DNA of 64,000 nucleotides from Diprion similis (Eukaryota > Arthropoda > Insecta > Hymenoptera > Diprionidae), in the NCBI RefSeq assembly GCF_021155765.1, contig NC_060110.1, positions 4,526,001 through 4,590,000 of the forward strand. Direction: 5' to 3'. The first letter of the stretch is position 1; each line of letters starts with the position of its first letter. The notes under the pieces are model-generated. The model searched no databases. It was not told where the DNA came from and saw nothing but the letters and a program-made list of their open reading frames with translations. Position numbers and translations under genes: made by a program. This document shows, one piece after another, positions 23,701 to 37,363 of this stretch.

Positions 23701-26700
23701 ACTTGATTATTAAATTTATAATTGATTTGATAAATGAATATATTATAACAATGTTATTATAAATCGTAGATTTCCTAATGCATTAACTAAAATTCAGCTG
23801 CAAAACGAAGACTGAAAAGTATCGATAATAATTCACAAAAATTTCGTACAGTGGGTAAGATAAATCTAAGAGGGCAAGGATCAATTTTTTAGGAGGAGGT
23901 ATTTTTATTTTTTTTTTTTACTTCCTCTACGTTGCGAGGATGCAATTTAATTTGTGCATTTCGTGCAGCTTTGACGTTGGACACTGAAACGGTGAATTGG
24001 AATTCGACCGTCGAAAATCACTCGGGACCGCCCTGCAGGTTACGCCGCAGGGCAATAAACTTTGGAATCCAATTACTTTTTTGATTTAAATTTTAGTTCA
24101 GCGATTCAAAGTTTTCGAAACAATTGGACAGGTGAAAAAATTCTTCTATTCTTGTCTGCCACTGCGGCATGGAAAAGAACTGACATTGCTTGGCGTAGAA
24201 ATTACGTAGGTACTGCAACAATGGTAGAACTGACGAGACACGAATTACACACAACTTAAGTACTTTTCACAAAATTACACACCGATACCTTTGATATGTA
24301 CGTATATCAGTTTGATTCCAGTACTGATGTAAGATTTTTAATTTTCTTTTATTGGTACACGTGAAGGGAAGATAAGAGAAAATCATTTTCTTTGGACCTA
24401 AAAAAATCATCCTTGTTAAAAAATATGTAATGTAACCAATAGTTTTTATTTAATTAACTACACAAAGTCATCGGTGGTACCTAACACTGCTCTTCTCATC
24501 GGTGATTTGATTTTCTTGCCAGACACTCATTATTCAGCGTAAAACTTCAGTAATTCAAGTAATTCAAGTAATGGTTATATTCCACAAATAGTAAAGTAAA
24601 TCTTTTTTCAGTGTAACCATTAAATTAGAACAATCCGTTCGCAGTGCCAGCGTATAAACGAATTTTCACCATATCATTACAGCGATTTCGGTATTAATTA
24701 TATAAAGTATCTCGCTGATGAGTTACGCACGTTGAAATGGCCAAAACACAAGGTACAATCTCGTAAGAGGGCCAGAGGAGTTGAATAATTGTTTCTCTCA
24801 TTCTTTCATTGCTTCCTACTAATTACAACCCAAACAAACAAACATTGCGTCACGTTCGTGTTTCATTATTGAGTGAGCACAGGTAAACCAATCACGTGTT
24901 GCAAACAACTGATCTGATGGAATTCTTTGAACGAGAAAGCGTGTTTTTCAAGTGGATCTAGATCTCTTCAAAAACATCAAAAAAATTGGTGACACAATTA
25001 TGATCTGTAAGCTTGTTTAAAGTTGATTGCGTCTCATAACTAATTAGAGATAAAACTGGCTTCGTGAAAATTATTCCACCTTTCACCGAAATAAATAATT
25101 AAGGTGTGATATTTTCAATAAGGATTAAAATAAAAAAAAAAAAAACTTTCCAAACAATTATACAATATTCTATAGCAGATACACTGAATATGTTATGTTT
25201 TTATAGCAAATCATAAATTATAGCAACCTGAAACCATTTTTTTCTATTGTTGGTACTTCACAAAAAAAACTCTTGGTGCGAATGAATCTTGGAATGTCTG
25301 TAAAACATGTTATTAAACAAATCAATTCGATAAGCAAGTATTGTTTATCAGACAATGTATACCGATACGGTAGCAAAATCAACCGGAATAAATCAGCTTC
25401 ATGTTACAGTCGACTGAAAGTCTCCCTAACAACAATTAGCACGGCTTGATCGTTGAATAAAAAATTGAGATAATCTGGGCGAAATGTGGCCGGGACAAGT
25501 CAATTAATTGGGCCAGAGATATGGCCATACAACCTACACGACGACGGCGCGTATGAAACAATGTATTTGTAGGTATCACGTGAAATACTCAGCCAAAGTA
25601 AACATCAATAGTAGGTACGTATATTCCTGTAGTAACAAGGTGGGGTGATTTCATCTCATATGCACACACGACGATCCTCGTATAATTAAAACTTTCGGTC
25701 GATAATAACAAATGTAGCTTTACCTACATGTGAACTCATACCTACGACGTGTGTGACCCTAAATTATTTACGGTTTCAAATCACGAATAAAAAAGTCACG
25801 TTTGATTCAATACTATCAGATAAATCTGATGATATGCTTTTATCTCAATTTCGTTTCATTAACCGTCACTCAACACGCATATCGGAATTCTGCACGTACG
25901 TTAACAGCTGTTACATGCATGCCAAAAGAAGATAAATGTATGATAAAGGGGTGCTTCGCTCGAGGCATCATGATCTCGACATCATTCAAATCTCCGAAAT
26001 TATTTAGGATTGCAGAAGGCTCTTCGTAATCTTGAGAAATCGTGAGAAATTATCTAATCAAAGTAAAATTATTCGTCAAGTAATGACAACATATTATGAC
26101 GACTTTTTTCAATCTTTCATTTGATCCAACGATCCGGCGAATCTTCTTAAATGCACCAAGACTTACTCACTGTATTTCATACGAGCGACAGAATGAATTG
26201 TCGAAATATTACATTAAGCTATAAGGCGAGACGAGTTCTTCGACCTCGTATAACTGCATGTACGTGGTTGGGGTCGATCTCATCTTACACTCTTAGTTTG
26301 ATGTCACATGCCTTGAATATCTGCGTACGTGTAGGTATAATGTTTGAGGAAAGTGTCCGGGTCAATAAAGATTTTACGAGCAACATGAGCGACGTAATTA
26401 TGGGGCAAAAAAAATTCTTTTCGTCGTTTTAGTAGCATCTTCGTAAGTTCCGACTGCCTCCGGCATGAAGTCCGTAACACACAAGACTTGACTGGGAGGA
26501 AGATGATCGTGAAAGACGTAACGAAGCCTCGCGGCGAATTAATTTGGAGAAGTTAAACCACTTGAGTTTATCTTTTATATACTTCGGTGACTTAAAAAGT
26601 TGCGCTACGGCGCCTGTAGCTGTCTCATTCTTAAAACAAATTCCGACCATGATTGTCATTCAGGATTGTGTGAGTAACAAAGAGAGACTTAATCGACACT

Positions 26701-28570
26701 TTGCTCTTTTCTCAGCTTGTCCACCATTCGGTCTAGTATACATAATTTGTACGGAAATTCAAGTGACTCAATAACGATCTGCACTCCACAATATCAAAGG
26801 TACGAACACGCATGTGATGCATATTCATACTAAAGCAAGATAATCGGAATGGTCCGAACCATATAATCAGCCAGATTGGAGAGCTGCATTAAAGGACAGT
26901 TGATACGGCAATATATGTGCACGACGTGACATTCTAATTCGCAGATTAGTCCGTTTCAATTTCAGGTGTTTTGAGCATGGTGTCGCATCGCCGATTTAAA
27001 AGTATTTATAAGAATGAATGTAATTTTTTCTTAAAACTTCGGATCGATTTGAAATTTTTTGTAAAATGATCTCGCTATTAAAGTGCGCTCTGATTATCTA
27101 TAGGGCTGAATAAATATTGCGCAGATTTTCCATCTATTTATTTCGCTACGCGACGAGCTTTGAGGTTTTATTTTATAAATTATTCAATGATCAATTAATG
27201 TTATAATTCTAACTTTCTAACATCAGAACGATCACATTACAACGAAATTTGAAATAAGAATCGATATTTTAGGCACGAATGAGATGGAATCTGGTAAATA
27301 CTTCTTAATTGATCACGTGACTTCGTGCTCATCGAAATTTGAAACCTGCCGAGTTTTGAAGACATCCTTCAAAAATGCTATGAGCAACATGTTGATGAGT
27401 AGATGAGATGAAATACATACATGTATTCAATGATATTCAAAGACTTGCGGATGTCGTTTAAGCAATATTTTCTCACGGAAGATTCTGGGAATAAAAAATC
27501 CAATGACTAAAGAATGTTCCTGACTTTGGCTAGACGATAAAATTTGTCAGTAGCATATAATTGTTTGAATGTCGATTTGTGTCGCAACGGTTTAAAACTT
27601 TTTCATCGCAACACAATCGATTGTACAAGGATAAAAGACTTTTTGCAATTTAGATTTAAAAGAAAATTTATATCCAAAAGTCAATTTTTACAAGTTTCCC
27701 AACTGCAATAAACTTTGAAACGATATTCCACCAAATCAGACACAATATATTCATAGTGTCTACTTTTTATTCAACACGTCTGTAGGTACGTGCATAATTA
27801 CATTAGATTCGAAAGAAAAATATGATAAGTCTTAAGGAAACCGGTTGTTCTTCGCTTTTCGGAAAATACAACAAGTTCAATCAAGTGTCCCAAAAACACT
27901 GAACTTTTTTAATCAGCAAGACTCAAACCCCTACCGGCTCTTTCAAGTTAAGGAAACTAACACCGACTCTGATTTGCGCTGATTGCATTGCAGGAAAAAG
28001 TAGATTCAATCAGAACCAATGGTCCCTAAATGATTTTGTAAGGGTGATCAATGTATCGACACTATTCATACTCCGTGCATAAACCAATAATGCATTGTGC
28101 TCGCATTGCCATTTCGTGTGACACACCCTTTATTCTGATATATTATACGTAAATTTTTATTTTAGACACAGGGTATGGAGCAGCCCATTCAAAAATCATA
28201 CCATCCATCAATTGACGAATAAATGATCATCACCCATCCTTTCCGTGAAAGAATAGATGTCAATAACGTTTCTGGTAGATTTGACTCAAATCCTGTAGCA
28301 ACTCCAAAAAAAAAAAAAAAAAATCATTCTACGCAGCGCGATAACCTACACATATATGTATACCTACATAAAAGCATAAAGCGATATCCTAGATTCGTAT
28401 CCATCTGGGTTCCGAACTGACGAACCAAAAAACAAAAAAATTCAAGTATAGCAACATACTTTAGAAAGAAAGTCTAAAAAATCAACCCGGCATAAGGTGT
28501 ATAAAAAGAATATTACTTACACACATACCTATAGATGACTGTTAGGGTCAATATCCTACTTATGAGGGTC
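20708..28570. other. Long stretch without a recognised gene
   Basis: AT-rich with a few mixed-composition patches. Contents: (CATT)n at about 21,487-21,508; a plus frame 21,106-21,357 (83 codons) behind CCAAT-like and CACGTG motifs but of unknown kind; a partial copy of the 12.5-kb foldback arm at 22,322-22,395; A-runs near 23,583 and 28,307; overlapping frames at 26,429-26,774 on both strands. I find no splice-linked coding series. Confidence 0.4.
22322..22395. repeat. Second copy of the 12.5-kb foldback arm
   Basis: CAAAACGATAGAACTCTGAT and TTTGATTTGATTCTAATG match the arm at 12,545-12,605 with scattered differences, and the preceding GATTTGAGAAGAGG also matches. Only a short piece of the opposite arm (attagaatcggataaaa) follows, so this copy is truncated. 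Confidence 0.55.
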
Positions 28571-28580
28571 GTTATACAAG

Positions 28581-28590
28581 TTAGGTTAGG
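28581..28590. repeat. TTAGG doublet
   Basis: Two TTAGG units at the edge of the 28.66-29.25 kb GC-rich island. (TTAGG)4 lies on the other side of the same island. Confidence 0.8.
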
Positions 28591-28688
28591 TTGTCATGAC
28601 TACACTGATCCGAAATCAATTGTAGAATCATCTATGCGGAATAGCTTTCCTATTCTTTTTTTTTTTCTTTCTATTGGAGTGGCGGGGC

Positions 28689-28709
28689 GGGGGGGGGGGG
28701 GGGGGGGGG
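28689..28709. repeat. Poly-G tract, 21 bases
   Basis: Uninterrupted G-run, preceded by GGCGGGGC. It has G-quadruplex potential and sits just inside the intron side of the candidate donor at 28,776. Confidence 0.9.
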
Positions 28710-29224
28710 CTGTAAATACGCTGGTTTATCTGTTCGGATTTGTAGTTTTGTTTGTTGTTCGGTGGTGTGACTTACCGGCAGGGGACAGAGGTTGTCGTTG
28801 ACGACGACCCAACGACGGGAGTCGCGACGCCCTCCAAAACACAGGCACGTGGAGTACGGAATCATGAGGAGAGAGTGGTTCGTTCCGAATGCAACGACGG
28901 CGTCGTACTAGGCTAACCGGCAATGTGTCTATAGCGACAGCAACAATGGACGCCCGTCGAATCGTCTCGCATCGCAACGTCCCTTCGCAGTTAACGCGAA
29001 ACGGAACCGAAACGTGGGGATGGTGTAGCGACGCCCTCAGCGCCAACTAACGTCGGACCAAGCTACCCACTGTCCGATCGATGAAACCGTCTCGCATGTA
29101 CCTTTAAAGTGTCTGTCGGAGGTGCTGTGAAACAGCCAAAGACATCCGACGGCACAGAAACCTGATTCAACGCTGGAAAATTATTTGCCCTAAGAAATAC
29201 TGGAAATTTGGGCAATTTTCGGTG

Positions 29225-29244
29225 TTAGGTTAGGTTAGGTTAGG
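29225..29244. repeat. (TTAGG)4 interstitial telomere-type repeat
   Basis: Four perfect TTAGG units followed by TTCTAGGGG. TTAGG is the ancestral insect telomere repeat. An interstitial run this short may be a repair scar or a regulatory motif. Confidence 0.9.
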
Positions 29245-30359
29245 TTCTAGGGGAAAAGATTTTTGGAAAAGATCGCAACGAAAAAGTTTTAATTTCTGAT
29301 TGTTATATTGGGAAATTTTGGTGAAATGAATATCGTTAGAATAAGGGTTTGAATATTGTTCCGATGCGTAAAAATTTATAATGGTTTACTATATTTTGGT
29401 AGTAAAATAACACCGTTCGAGGAGCAGTAAAACTGGTTTCAAAAAATTTAACCTAGTCCAAAAGCTATTTATTCAAAATTTAAAATATGTAAAAGAAATT
29501 TGTTTTGTAAGAGTTTTTGCAGACTGATAGCCGAATTCATCATTCCAATGCCGCATATACTTCGAAGAATCATTCCTGATCATTTGAATACAGAATTATG
29601 AAGATAAAAAATTATGAAAGTAGTTACGATGAGTTATCCTAATTTTCCAAAAAAAATAATTCGCTAATTTTCATATAGGTTGGTTAACTTTTATCTTAAA
29701 TACTCCACAATCGTACAATGAAAACTAGTTTATTGAATGATATAAGGCATCGATATGACGAATCCGGCCATCAGTGTGGAAACACTCTCACGGCACAAAT
29801 TTTTTTTCTCCATTTTCTTCTAAGCGAAATGACGTTTGATTACAAGTAAGTCAATTTTAGACTGTCCATTTTTTTAAACTAGCCATGCTGGTCCATTCAA
29901 GACGAATTTATTATTGCACCATTCAATATCAAATTATCGGAATATATGTAGTTAGGTACAAGAAAATGTAATACAAGTGCTAATAATACCTTTTTGAAAA
30001 CCGACTGAGTATAATCGATCCAGTGTGACCACCGTGATGGAATTTGGAGGTGTGAACACGAAGGGTTAACATAGTTTCTACGGAGAGTATGACCGTATTA
30101 TAACTTTATATTAAACTGACCATCGGGAAAAGTGTCTAAATCGGATAACGCCGTTGTTTCATCCGTGGCTTTAATAAAATTGACATCAACCCACAACCAC
30201 AATCGTCGGCGACTTCTTTCAAATTTGGAATTGGATTCGAAGCCTCCTTGCAGGAGTGCCAACTCTACGACCGAAACTCTCTATTAGATTGATTCTTTTG
30301 CTGTGCTCTACCAGTCACGGATTCATTTTTCTATAGGTAATAATTTGTAAGCATCTTAC

Positions 30360-30532
30360 CGATCGAGCCATTAAGCGATATCAGTAGGGAGATACAATTC
30401 GAAATATTGATGAATTTGAAAGCAATTTTTTGCAAGCAAGATGCGCTTTCAGAGACAAAAAAAACCAAGTCTTCAGGTGTGAAAGCGTAGCGTAGTGGTA
30501 CGGAATCAAAGAATGCCAATAATGCACTCAAT
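30360..30532 (-). other. Candidate coding exon, unknown product
   Basis: On the minus strand a good acceptor (ctcctttttag|ATTG) and donor (ATCG|GTAAGATG) bracket 173 bp that is open throughout in one frame. The 57 codons include FTPEDLVFFVSESASCLQKI and a hydrophobic stretch CISLLISL. The pattern is faintly like the N-terminal part of insect chemoreceptors, but I cannot find matching exons on either side, so this may be chance or a relic. Confidence 0.25.
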
Positions 30533-33500
30533 CTAAAAAGGAGTCATGCAGACGTATACTGATTCTGAGCTGCACAATCACGAGCGATTTTCTATCCATC
30601 AAACAAAAAATTCTCTGACATACAGTTATATCTAACGCGCAGACTAATTTCTCAAATACAATCGGTTACAATCTGAGTTCATTATGTGATTTGAATAGTG
30701 CCGGAGCAAAACACTTTTTGTAGTTTGTTCCAAACCAAACGCGGTATTGGTTCAAGGATTCTAACGCTGTTAGATCTAACACCGGATGTTAAACACAGAA
30801 CCTACGGGGGTAGAAAAATTTCCACGAGCTTTCGGGGTCCGGCCGTCTGACCGGAAGCCTTTTTCTCGTAACTCTACAGAGGAGGCAAAATCTCCCGGAG
30901 TCAAAGCTGACTGACAAGCCAAATACGGGTTAAGGTTTGTCAGAGTAGTTTCGGTCCTGGTGGTACAACAGGAGAAGGTCCTGCGGTTTCGGTTGAATGT
31001 CCGAGCCATTCGATGGAACCGGAGATCTCTGCACAATGGCAGGGTGTAAGTCTCTTCAGGGTCGTGATAGAGACTTCGAAACTTCAGTTGGTTTAGGACG
31101 GTTTACATTTGCCTGTGGTATTTGCGACACTAGATATGTCCTCCAGGGAACAGTGCCAGTTATGATATATAGTCAAACGTGAAGCACCCGATGATAAAAA
31201 CTCTGCGTAGCGAAACCCTACATGCATACCGTATACGTAGGCACGTTTATAAGAACATCTGTTGGATTCGAATCTCAATGGTATAGGTACGTTGAACTGA
31301 TATAATCTAATCTTTGGTATATTTTATGCTATATATTCGAAAAGCAGAATAGGATCGATTATCGAATTGGCCATCACATATATTTAAACATGTATATTCT
31401 GAAATCTGTAACCCTATAGATTCAGGGCATTATATGTATATTGCCTACTTTTTCAAAAGTTAGGAAATACTCAGTGGCGTTTCTGAGATTCGCTGATATA
31501 CGCTTAAAACGATTGCCGATCTCATTATAAGCGGGAAAATCAAATATTTGGTAACATCCATGGATATTTTGTGTAGAACAGTAATAGAAATCAAAAATGA
31601 GGATCATCGTGAGGAGCGTTGAGAAACATCCAAAAGTGAACTCTGACCTTTGTTCTCCTGATTCTAAGTGAGTGAAGCTTTTTACAATTCTTATTTTGAA
31701 TTACAGAAATACTGTCATAAAATTAAGCTCAAGGTAACTGAATGAAAGCGGTCAAGCTGGTTGTTCTTTAAGCCTGTATAATATCGAAGACGAGAACGGG
31801 TTTAGTCTAGACATGTATAATTGCGCTTTTGATAAACGATGCAATAGCTAGACAGGTAACTTCTCGCTTGAAGTTGAAGTGCGGTAATAATTACTTGGAG
31901 ATATAACTAAAAAGATTATACCCGACGTGGATAACACCTTGCCGGAAACACGATTGGCTTCGGGCTCCAGGGACTCCTGCTTGAAATATTGATCCTACTT
32001 CACGCACCTGAACCCAGATTTACGTCTAACCTCACCATGTTTACGCCTGCTGTTAAAAAATAACTTTTCTATTCAATGCAGCAGGCCTACGAAGTCACAA
32101 GCCGTAGCACTCGAGGGTGGTGACTTGGGCGTGAAATTATATAGCCGCAAGTTTCGTCTACACGCGACGCAAATCGATCCAATTCAGCTCACAAACCAAC
32201 TTTCTCATGGTATCGATTTTTGGAGAAGGTATTATAACACTAAACGTCGGAAGTTGATTATTTTTTGGATTACTTAAAACATGACTTTTTTTTCGTTCTT
32301 AAACCTTGAATACATCTCATACTGATGGTTTTCTGTTGGACCTTTTATTATACATTCATAATACACTAAATAGTAAGGTCACTATGCAAATGCCCACGTC
32401 TACGATAAAAGTTGTTCAATTCAAGGAGTAATTACATAAGTGCGTTTTATTCCGCTGTCAAGATTCACTATATTCAAAACCTGTTGTCAAATGAACTAAT
32501 TTTGAATAACGGCCTTCGACCAAAATTCTGTAATATGTGACGAACGATTACCAGTTTTGGGATGCTCGTGAGAAAAATTCTTAAACTGTATGATACGTGT
32601 TGTAGGTATTTCAGTAGGGAAAAATTGATCTTGATATGTGTTTTCCGATTTATTTTATTGACTCAAGTGATCGAATCCCGCAGAATCTCATTACACACGC
32701 CTACCAAAAGGTAAAATATGCATGCGCAGCGGCTGGTTTACATTCCAAACCGAAACTTCCTTCATTGCACTTTGACTTAATCCATCATGAACTCGAGTTC
32801 TTAGAAATGTCGACTTTCACAAGATTTTATCTATGTCAAAAGGCTAATTGATTTCTATAATAAAACTGAGGTCGTTATCAAGAAATTCCGTTATAACATA
32901 TTCAAATTCATGACGAAGGTCCCCTGTTAAAGGAAATGCAATAAAGTCCATTTAATGTATAGAAAGACTCTCCTGCAAAAATCGTAGGTAAAATATAGAC
33001 GTCATAAAATGTTTTCCCGTCAGTTCCCTATGGATTATTTGGTATAAACACCGCTATAGATTGGTTGTTAATCCATTTTCCAATTCTCTGTTGAGTACAC
33101 CAAGAATATGGAACATACTTGATACTAGGACTCGTGATCCAACTTCCATTCGTCGAAATTCGAGCATGCCGTGCATACACATTATTATTCATACATACAC
33201 ACGTAAGCAATTTTGGGTATGAATATATGTATGTCAAACAGTATAAAGGAAATTTAACAGCGTAGTTTTTTTTTCCATCTCATTTCCTCGACGCCGCTAA
33301 CAAGTCCTTGTGGCGTGCACTTACGTCAGAACGGCGAAAGCTCGGAATTATTATTGTGGGTCCTTGGTAATAGCAACGCTTAAAAATGCTATCAAACAGT
33401 TCGAACTTGTCAGTTTACAACTGTGGCAGCCTCGAGGAGATATATTTGTCCATTAATTATTCCTTTTTCCCTAACCTAAGCTTGACGTTCTGCCACTTTC

Positions 33501-34409
33501 TATAATGTTCTTTTTTTCTCTTTTTTCACTCATTCTTGTCGGTTACTTTCTTTTATTATTACTTCAGGAGAATTATAATCGCGTAATTTATTGTTTTTTA
33601 ACTGGTTTATACCTCGATTTATAAACAGGCCGACTTTGCAGTTATATAGATTAAAATAACTGTTATCTCCGCGAAACCTGTTTCTTATGGAATTAAGCAA
33701 TTTTTCAAGTTTTGCAAAGTACGTCTATCGGAGTTGGAAAGTTGAAACTCGTATTTTTACCGCAGTACTAATATTATGAAATCAATTCCACTGTCCCAAA
33801 GAACCGAGTTGCACGTCTGCTATTATTATCATCCGTCTCTGGATTGTCAATGTCTGTCATTGTCAATGAATGGCCTCGAGTTTAAACAGCCTGGAAGGAG
33901 ATTCGCGGATAGTAATGTTCAAGTTTCAAGTACATAACTGCAGCCTTGACCTGATTGCCAGAACGAAGTGATCAAACCAAATCTTAGACGCACGAACGTA
34001 CCTTTGCAGTAACGTGCGTGCGTGCATGCGTGCGTGATTTGAGGCCCCTAATTATTGTGTCCGCGTTCATTCCTTATGCGAACCTACAGTGGACTGTTAA
34101 ATATCGAGATCACGTGTCTTTGGTTTAATTTCAGTTTCTGCTGTGCCTGTCTCAAGAATATACTTGAGCCACTCGATCAAGGCAAGCGCAGTAACATCGA
34201 AAGTCACTTAACAGTGAGACAGAGAAGAAGAAAACTAATAATTCTGAATATTACGAAAGAAAGTCAAATATTTGCAAAAACTGATCGCAGGCAACTGAAT
34301 AGTCTAGTGTCAATTGATGCTAAATTTTGCTAAATTTTGGATGAAAAAATATTCATTTTTGTACCACGTCAAAGGATAATAGATGAGTAATAAATGGTAA
34401 TCGACTTAC

Positions 34410-34528
34410 CGCAAGAAATGTTCGTAGAATGTGGTGGGATATTGTTACTCCTCCACGCCGGGATAGAACAAGTGGCGACACAACGATGTCCAGAGGAAGT
34501 CGTGGCAATTCCATTATTGGACTTGAAC
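34410..34528 (-). other. Candidate exon, unknown product
   Basis: On the minus strand tttaaag|GTTCAAG and TTGCG|GTAAGTCG bracket 119 bp of higher GC. Two of three frames are open; one begins MELPRLPLDIVV. The donor is consensus but the acceptor pyrimidine tract is poor. It could pair with the donor-like end at 39,401 as part of an untranslated or lncRNA transcript. Confidence 0.25.
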
Positions 34529-37346
34529 CTTTAAATTGATCATGAAGAAATTAAATATTTGATAAAAGAACACGTGTGATTATTATAATTTATACAGGCA
34601 AGTCGGAAGTCTCTTGAAATCGCGTTGTTAGTGGAAATCATGTGTAAAATCTTGAAAATTCAAATTCTGTGTGTCGAATAAATCTACTATTCACGATCCT
34701 CAGAAGCAAAATACGTTTCCTCAACAGAATTGTCAACTTTTTTTTATTAAAATTTGATCAGTATTATGTCTCTGAAGTCAGTGATTGCGAATAAGAAGGA
34801 TTGACGAAGAGAAATAAAAAATGTTGTCACCGACTTCGATGGTTGGGAACTAATAATTTCGCAATTTTTTGAGAAAGTATATAACTGTAGTAAATTGCGA
34901 CTCAAAATGGAACTTATGGTTTTGTTTACTGAGACGAACAAGCAGAGAAATTTAGCAAACTGCAAAAATATCTGACAATATTCAACATTTTTGATGCGAG
35001 ACGAATCGACTTTAAGAATACTATGTTAAGTCTACCAAAGAAACTCAGCGATTGTAGAGACATTTAAAAACTATCAGAACAGAGCTCGGCAAGAGTTCTC
35101 TGAAAAAATTCCCCAAAATTTATGAGCAAAAATCCATACGTGTCTCGTAATAATGTAATTTACCGGAAGAATTTTTTACAAAAAAAAAATTTCGAAAAAA
35201 TTTCGAAAATAGGAAAAGGGATTCCAAAATCAAATATTTCACCATTGTAAGTTTTGTTGGCAGACAATGTTCCCAGCATTTAAGAAAATGAAAACTGATG
35301 TAAACAATAATGGTAGTACTAATAAAGAAGACACTGGTCGTTAGTTTTATGGCGATTATGTGAACACTATACTCGTATGGTCAGTGTATGTATTATTAAA
35401 ATACGAATTTGAATATTTTTGGGAATTTCTTACGAGGTTGAAATTAGTAGCATTATTGTTGTAACGATAAATTGGGAAGGAAAGTACTATTTTGTAATTT
35501 AACAATGATTCTTAGCGTAGTTCAGTCTTTAAAATGTGTAATGTTTTGAAGATAGTAACGTTACTGTAACGATTGATGTTGAGGGAAAATTGTTATTTCG
35601 CGACTTTAGAATTGTTTAAAATTCAACAAACCGTATCAAAATAGGACACACGCATATTTTGAAATCTAAGTGTCTTCAAAGATATTGGAAACTTGAAAAT
35701 AGTAAATTCTTACCAATGTTTTGTTACGATAACGTTAACACCGCGTCAAATTGTTAGATACATTTTTATTACGGTATTCATTAGAGTTTAATGTAAGTAA
35801 TTTTAATTTAATGTAGTAATACTGAAGTTGCAGAATTGCGATTTTTCTAACTCATATATAACACATCGTTGCAATAACGTTGTTGGTTTCAATATTATAA
35901 TTAATTTCCAGTGCGATTGCTACTGCTTTTATTGCTGCAAAAGTGAATAAACTTCTGATAAAGATGATCCTGATAATTTGATAATCGAAATCAAAACCAA
36001 ACGATGATTCATAATTCATTTACAATAATTAGGTTAGAGAATTTTCCTTTCATATTCCGAATAATTGTAAGTCACTATTAGATATCTATTTTCCAGTTTA
36101 TTTTTCGAAAACTCTGTAGACTCAGTTCTTTACGTCACACTGAGGTGAAAAAGATATTTGAACTTTATTATGAATCAAACCAATTGCGAATTCATTCATA
36201 AAAGTGTCCACATGAAAGAATCCATCCATTGGGTCAACTAATTGAGCCAATTATCAATACGATTCAAAGTCGTGAATCAATATTTAAACACGTTTAGAGT
36301 TGTGAAAAGGAACTCCGGATGGAACAAAGCGAATGTATGCAATATCCTCAACTCATTATCGACAGACCCAACGAGCGAAAGGATAAAACCATTAGAAAAT
36401 TCGATACGAATCTAGGATAACCTTGAATACAACTATTTGGCAGCTGGATTGTTATGAAAATTAATATAACGATTAATGAAAATCGAAGAAAGGCTACAAC
36501 TCCATCTATTCACGTCAATCGGCGGGACAGCAGCTTGGGTTAAATTTTCGTGATGTACACAAAGTTTTGATCAAACAAACGTAATCAACGAATTCAAGCA
36601 ATCGCTGTTACTGTAGGTGACTTCGAGAGAAGTAAAAATGGTAAATGAATTTGGTAACGTAACAATAGTTGACGTGCCCAATCACTGAGCGCTTTCCCAG
36701 CATTTTGCGTTATAGGATGTTAAATAGCGAACTTGGTATATAAATTCTGCAGAGTCTAAGCAAACATAAAAAAATGATCTTGCTACATTTCAGTGATCCT
36801 TCTAGCAATATTACTCGGAAACAGCAGATCGAAAAATTTATCATTATTTTTTGTATTTGTGTTTCGTATAGTTCTGCTCAGTAGACGACAATAGTTCTGC
36901 CCTTGAACTACATGATAAATATTAGATTAAAATAACAATTTGTATAAACATTCATTCAACTACACGCGATCGCTATTCGTGAATTCAAATTTTCCATTTC
37001 TAAGTTCCGTTGTTAGATTTCTTTCGATTTCACGGAAGGTGTGAAATCTAATTAGCTATTTGTGAGTAAGAAGAGAATAAACTATAGCTGACAGTAAATA
37101 TTCCATTGATTCACAATGTCGTTTGCCGTAGAAACACTTTTCGATAGAAACTTCAAGTAAGCACCCTATATATGTATAGTTACATCATCAAATAGTAAAT
37201 ACGCTATACAGTGATACATTGAACTTATATTAACTATTTTTCAGAAAGTATCAACTATTAATTAACTTATATCAATTATTTGAATTCGGTACCATCTTGG
37301 TAGCCAATTTGACGAGTTTAGTTGATTCCGGTAACCCTCCGTTCTG

Positions 37347-37363
37347 CCCCCCCCCCCCCCCCC
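37347..37363. repeat. Poly-C tract, 17 bases
   Basis: Uninterrupted C-run (G-run on the minus strand) in mixed-composition DNA. Confidence 0.9.

Larger units (their letters stand above)
28660..29250 (-). promoter_or_regulatory. Candidate promoter with minus-strand first exon (donor at 28,776)
   Basis: The most GC- and CpG-rich stretch of the left half. On the minus strand it ends in a consensus donor, TGCCG|GTAAGT, with the last exon base at 28,776, so a first exon of about 300 bp (start near 29,050-29,150) is plausible. A 90-codon minus frame (from 29,046) runs through the donor but resembles nothing known, and GC-rich DNA is open by chance. Interstitial (TTAGG)4 lies at 29,225-29,244. The gene it would belong to is not recognised in the window. 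Confidence 0.4.

Noticed and set aside
28726..29046. 106-codon minus frame over the GC-rich island
   Set aside because: It runs through a consensus splice donor into the intron side. It may be 5' UTR; no family resemblance.
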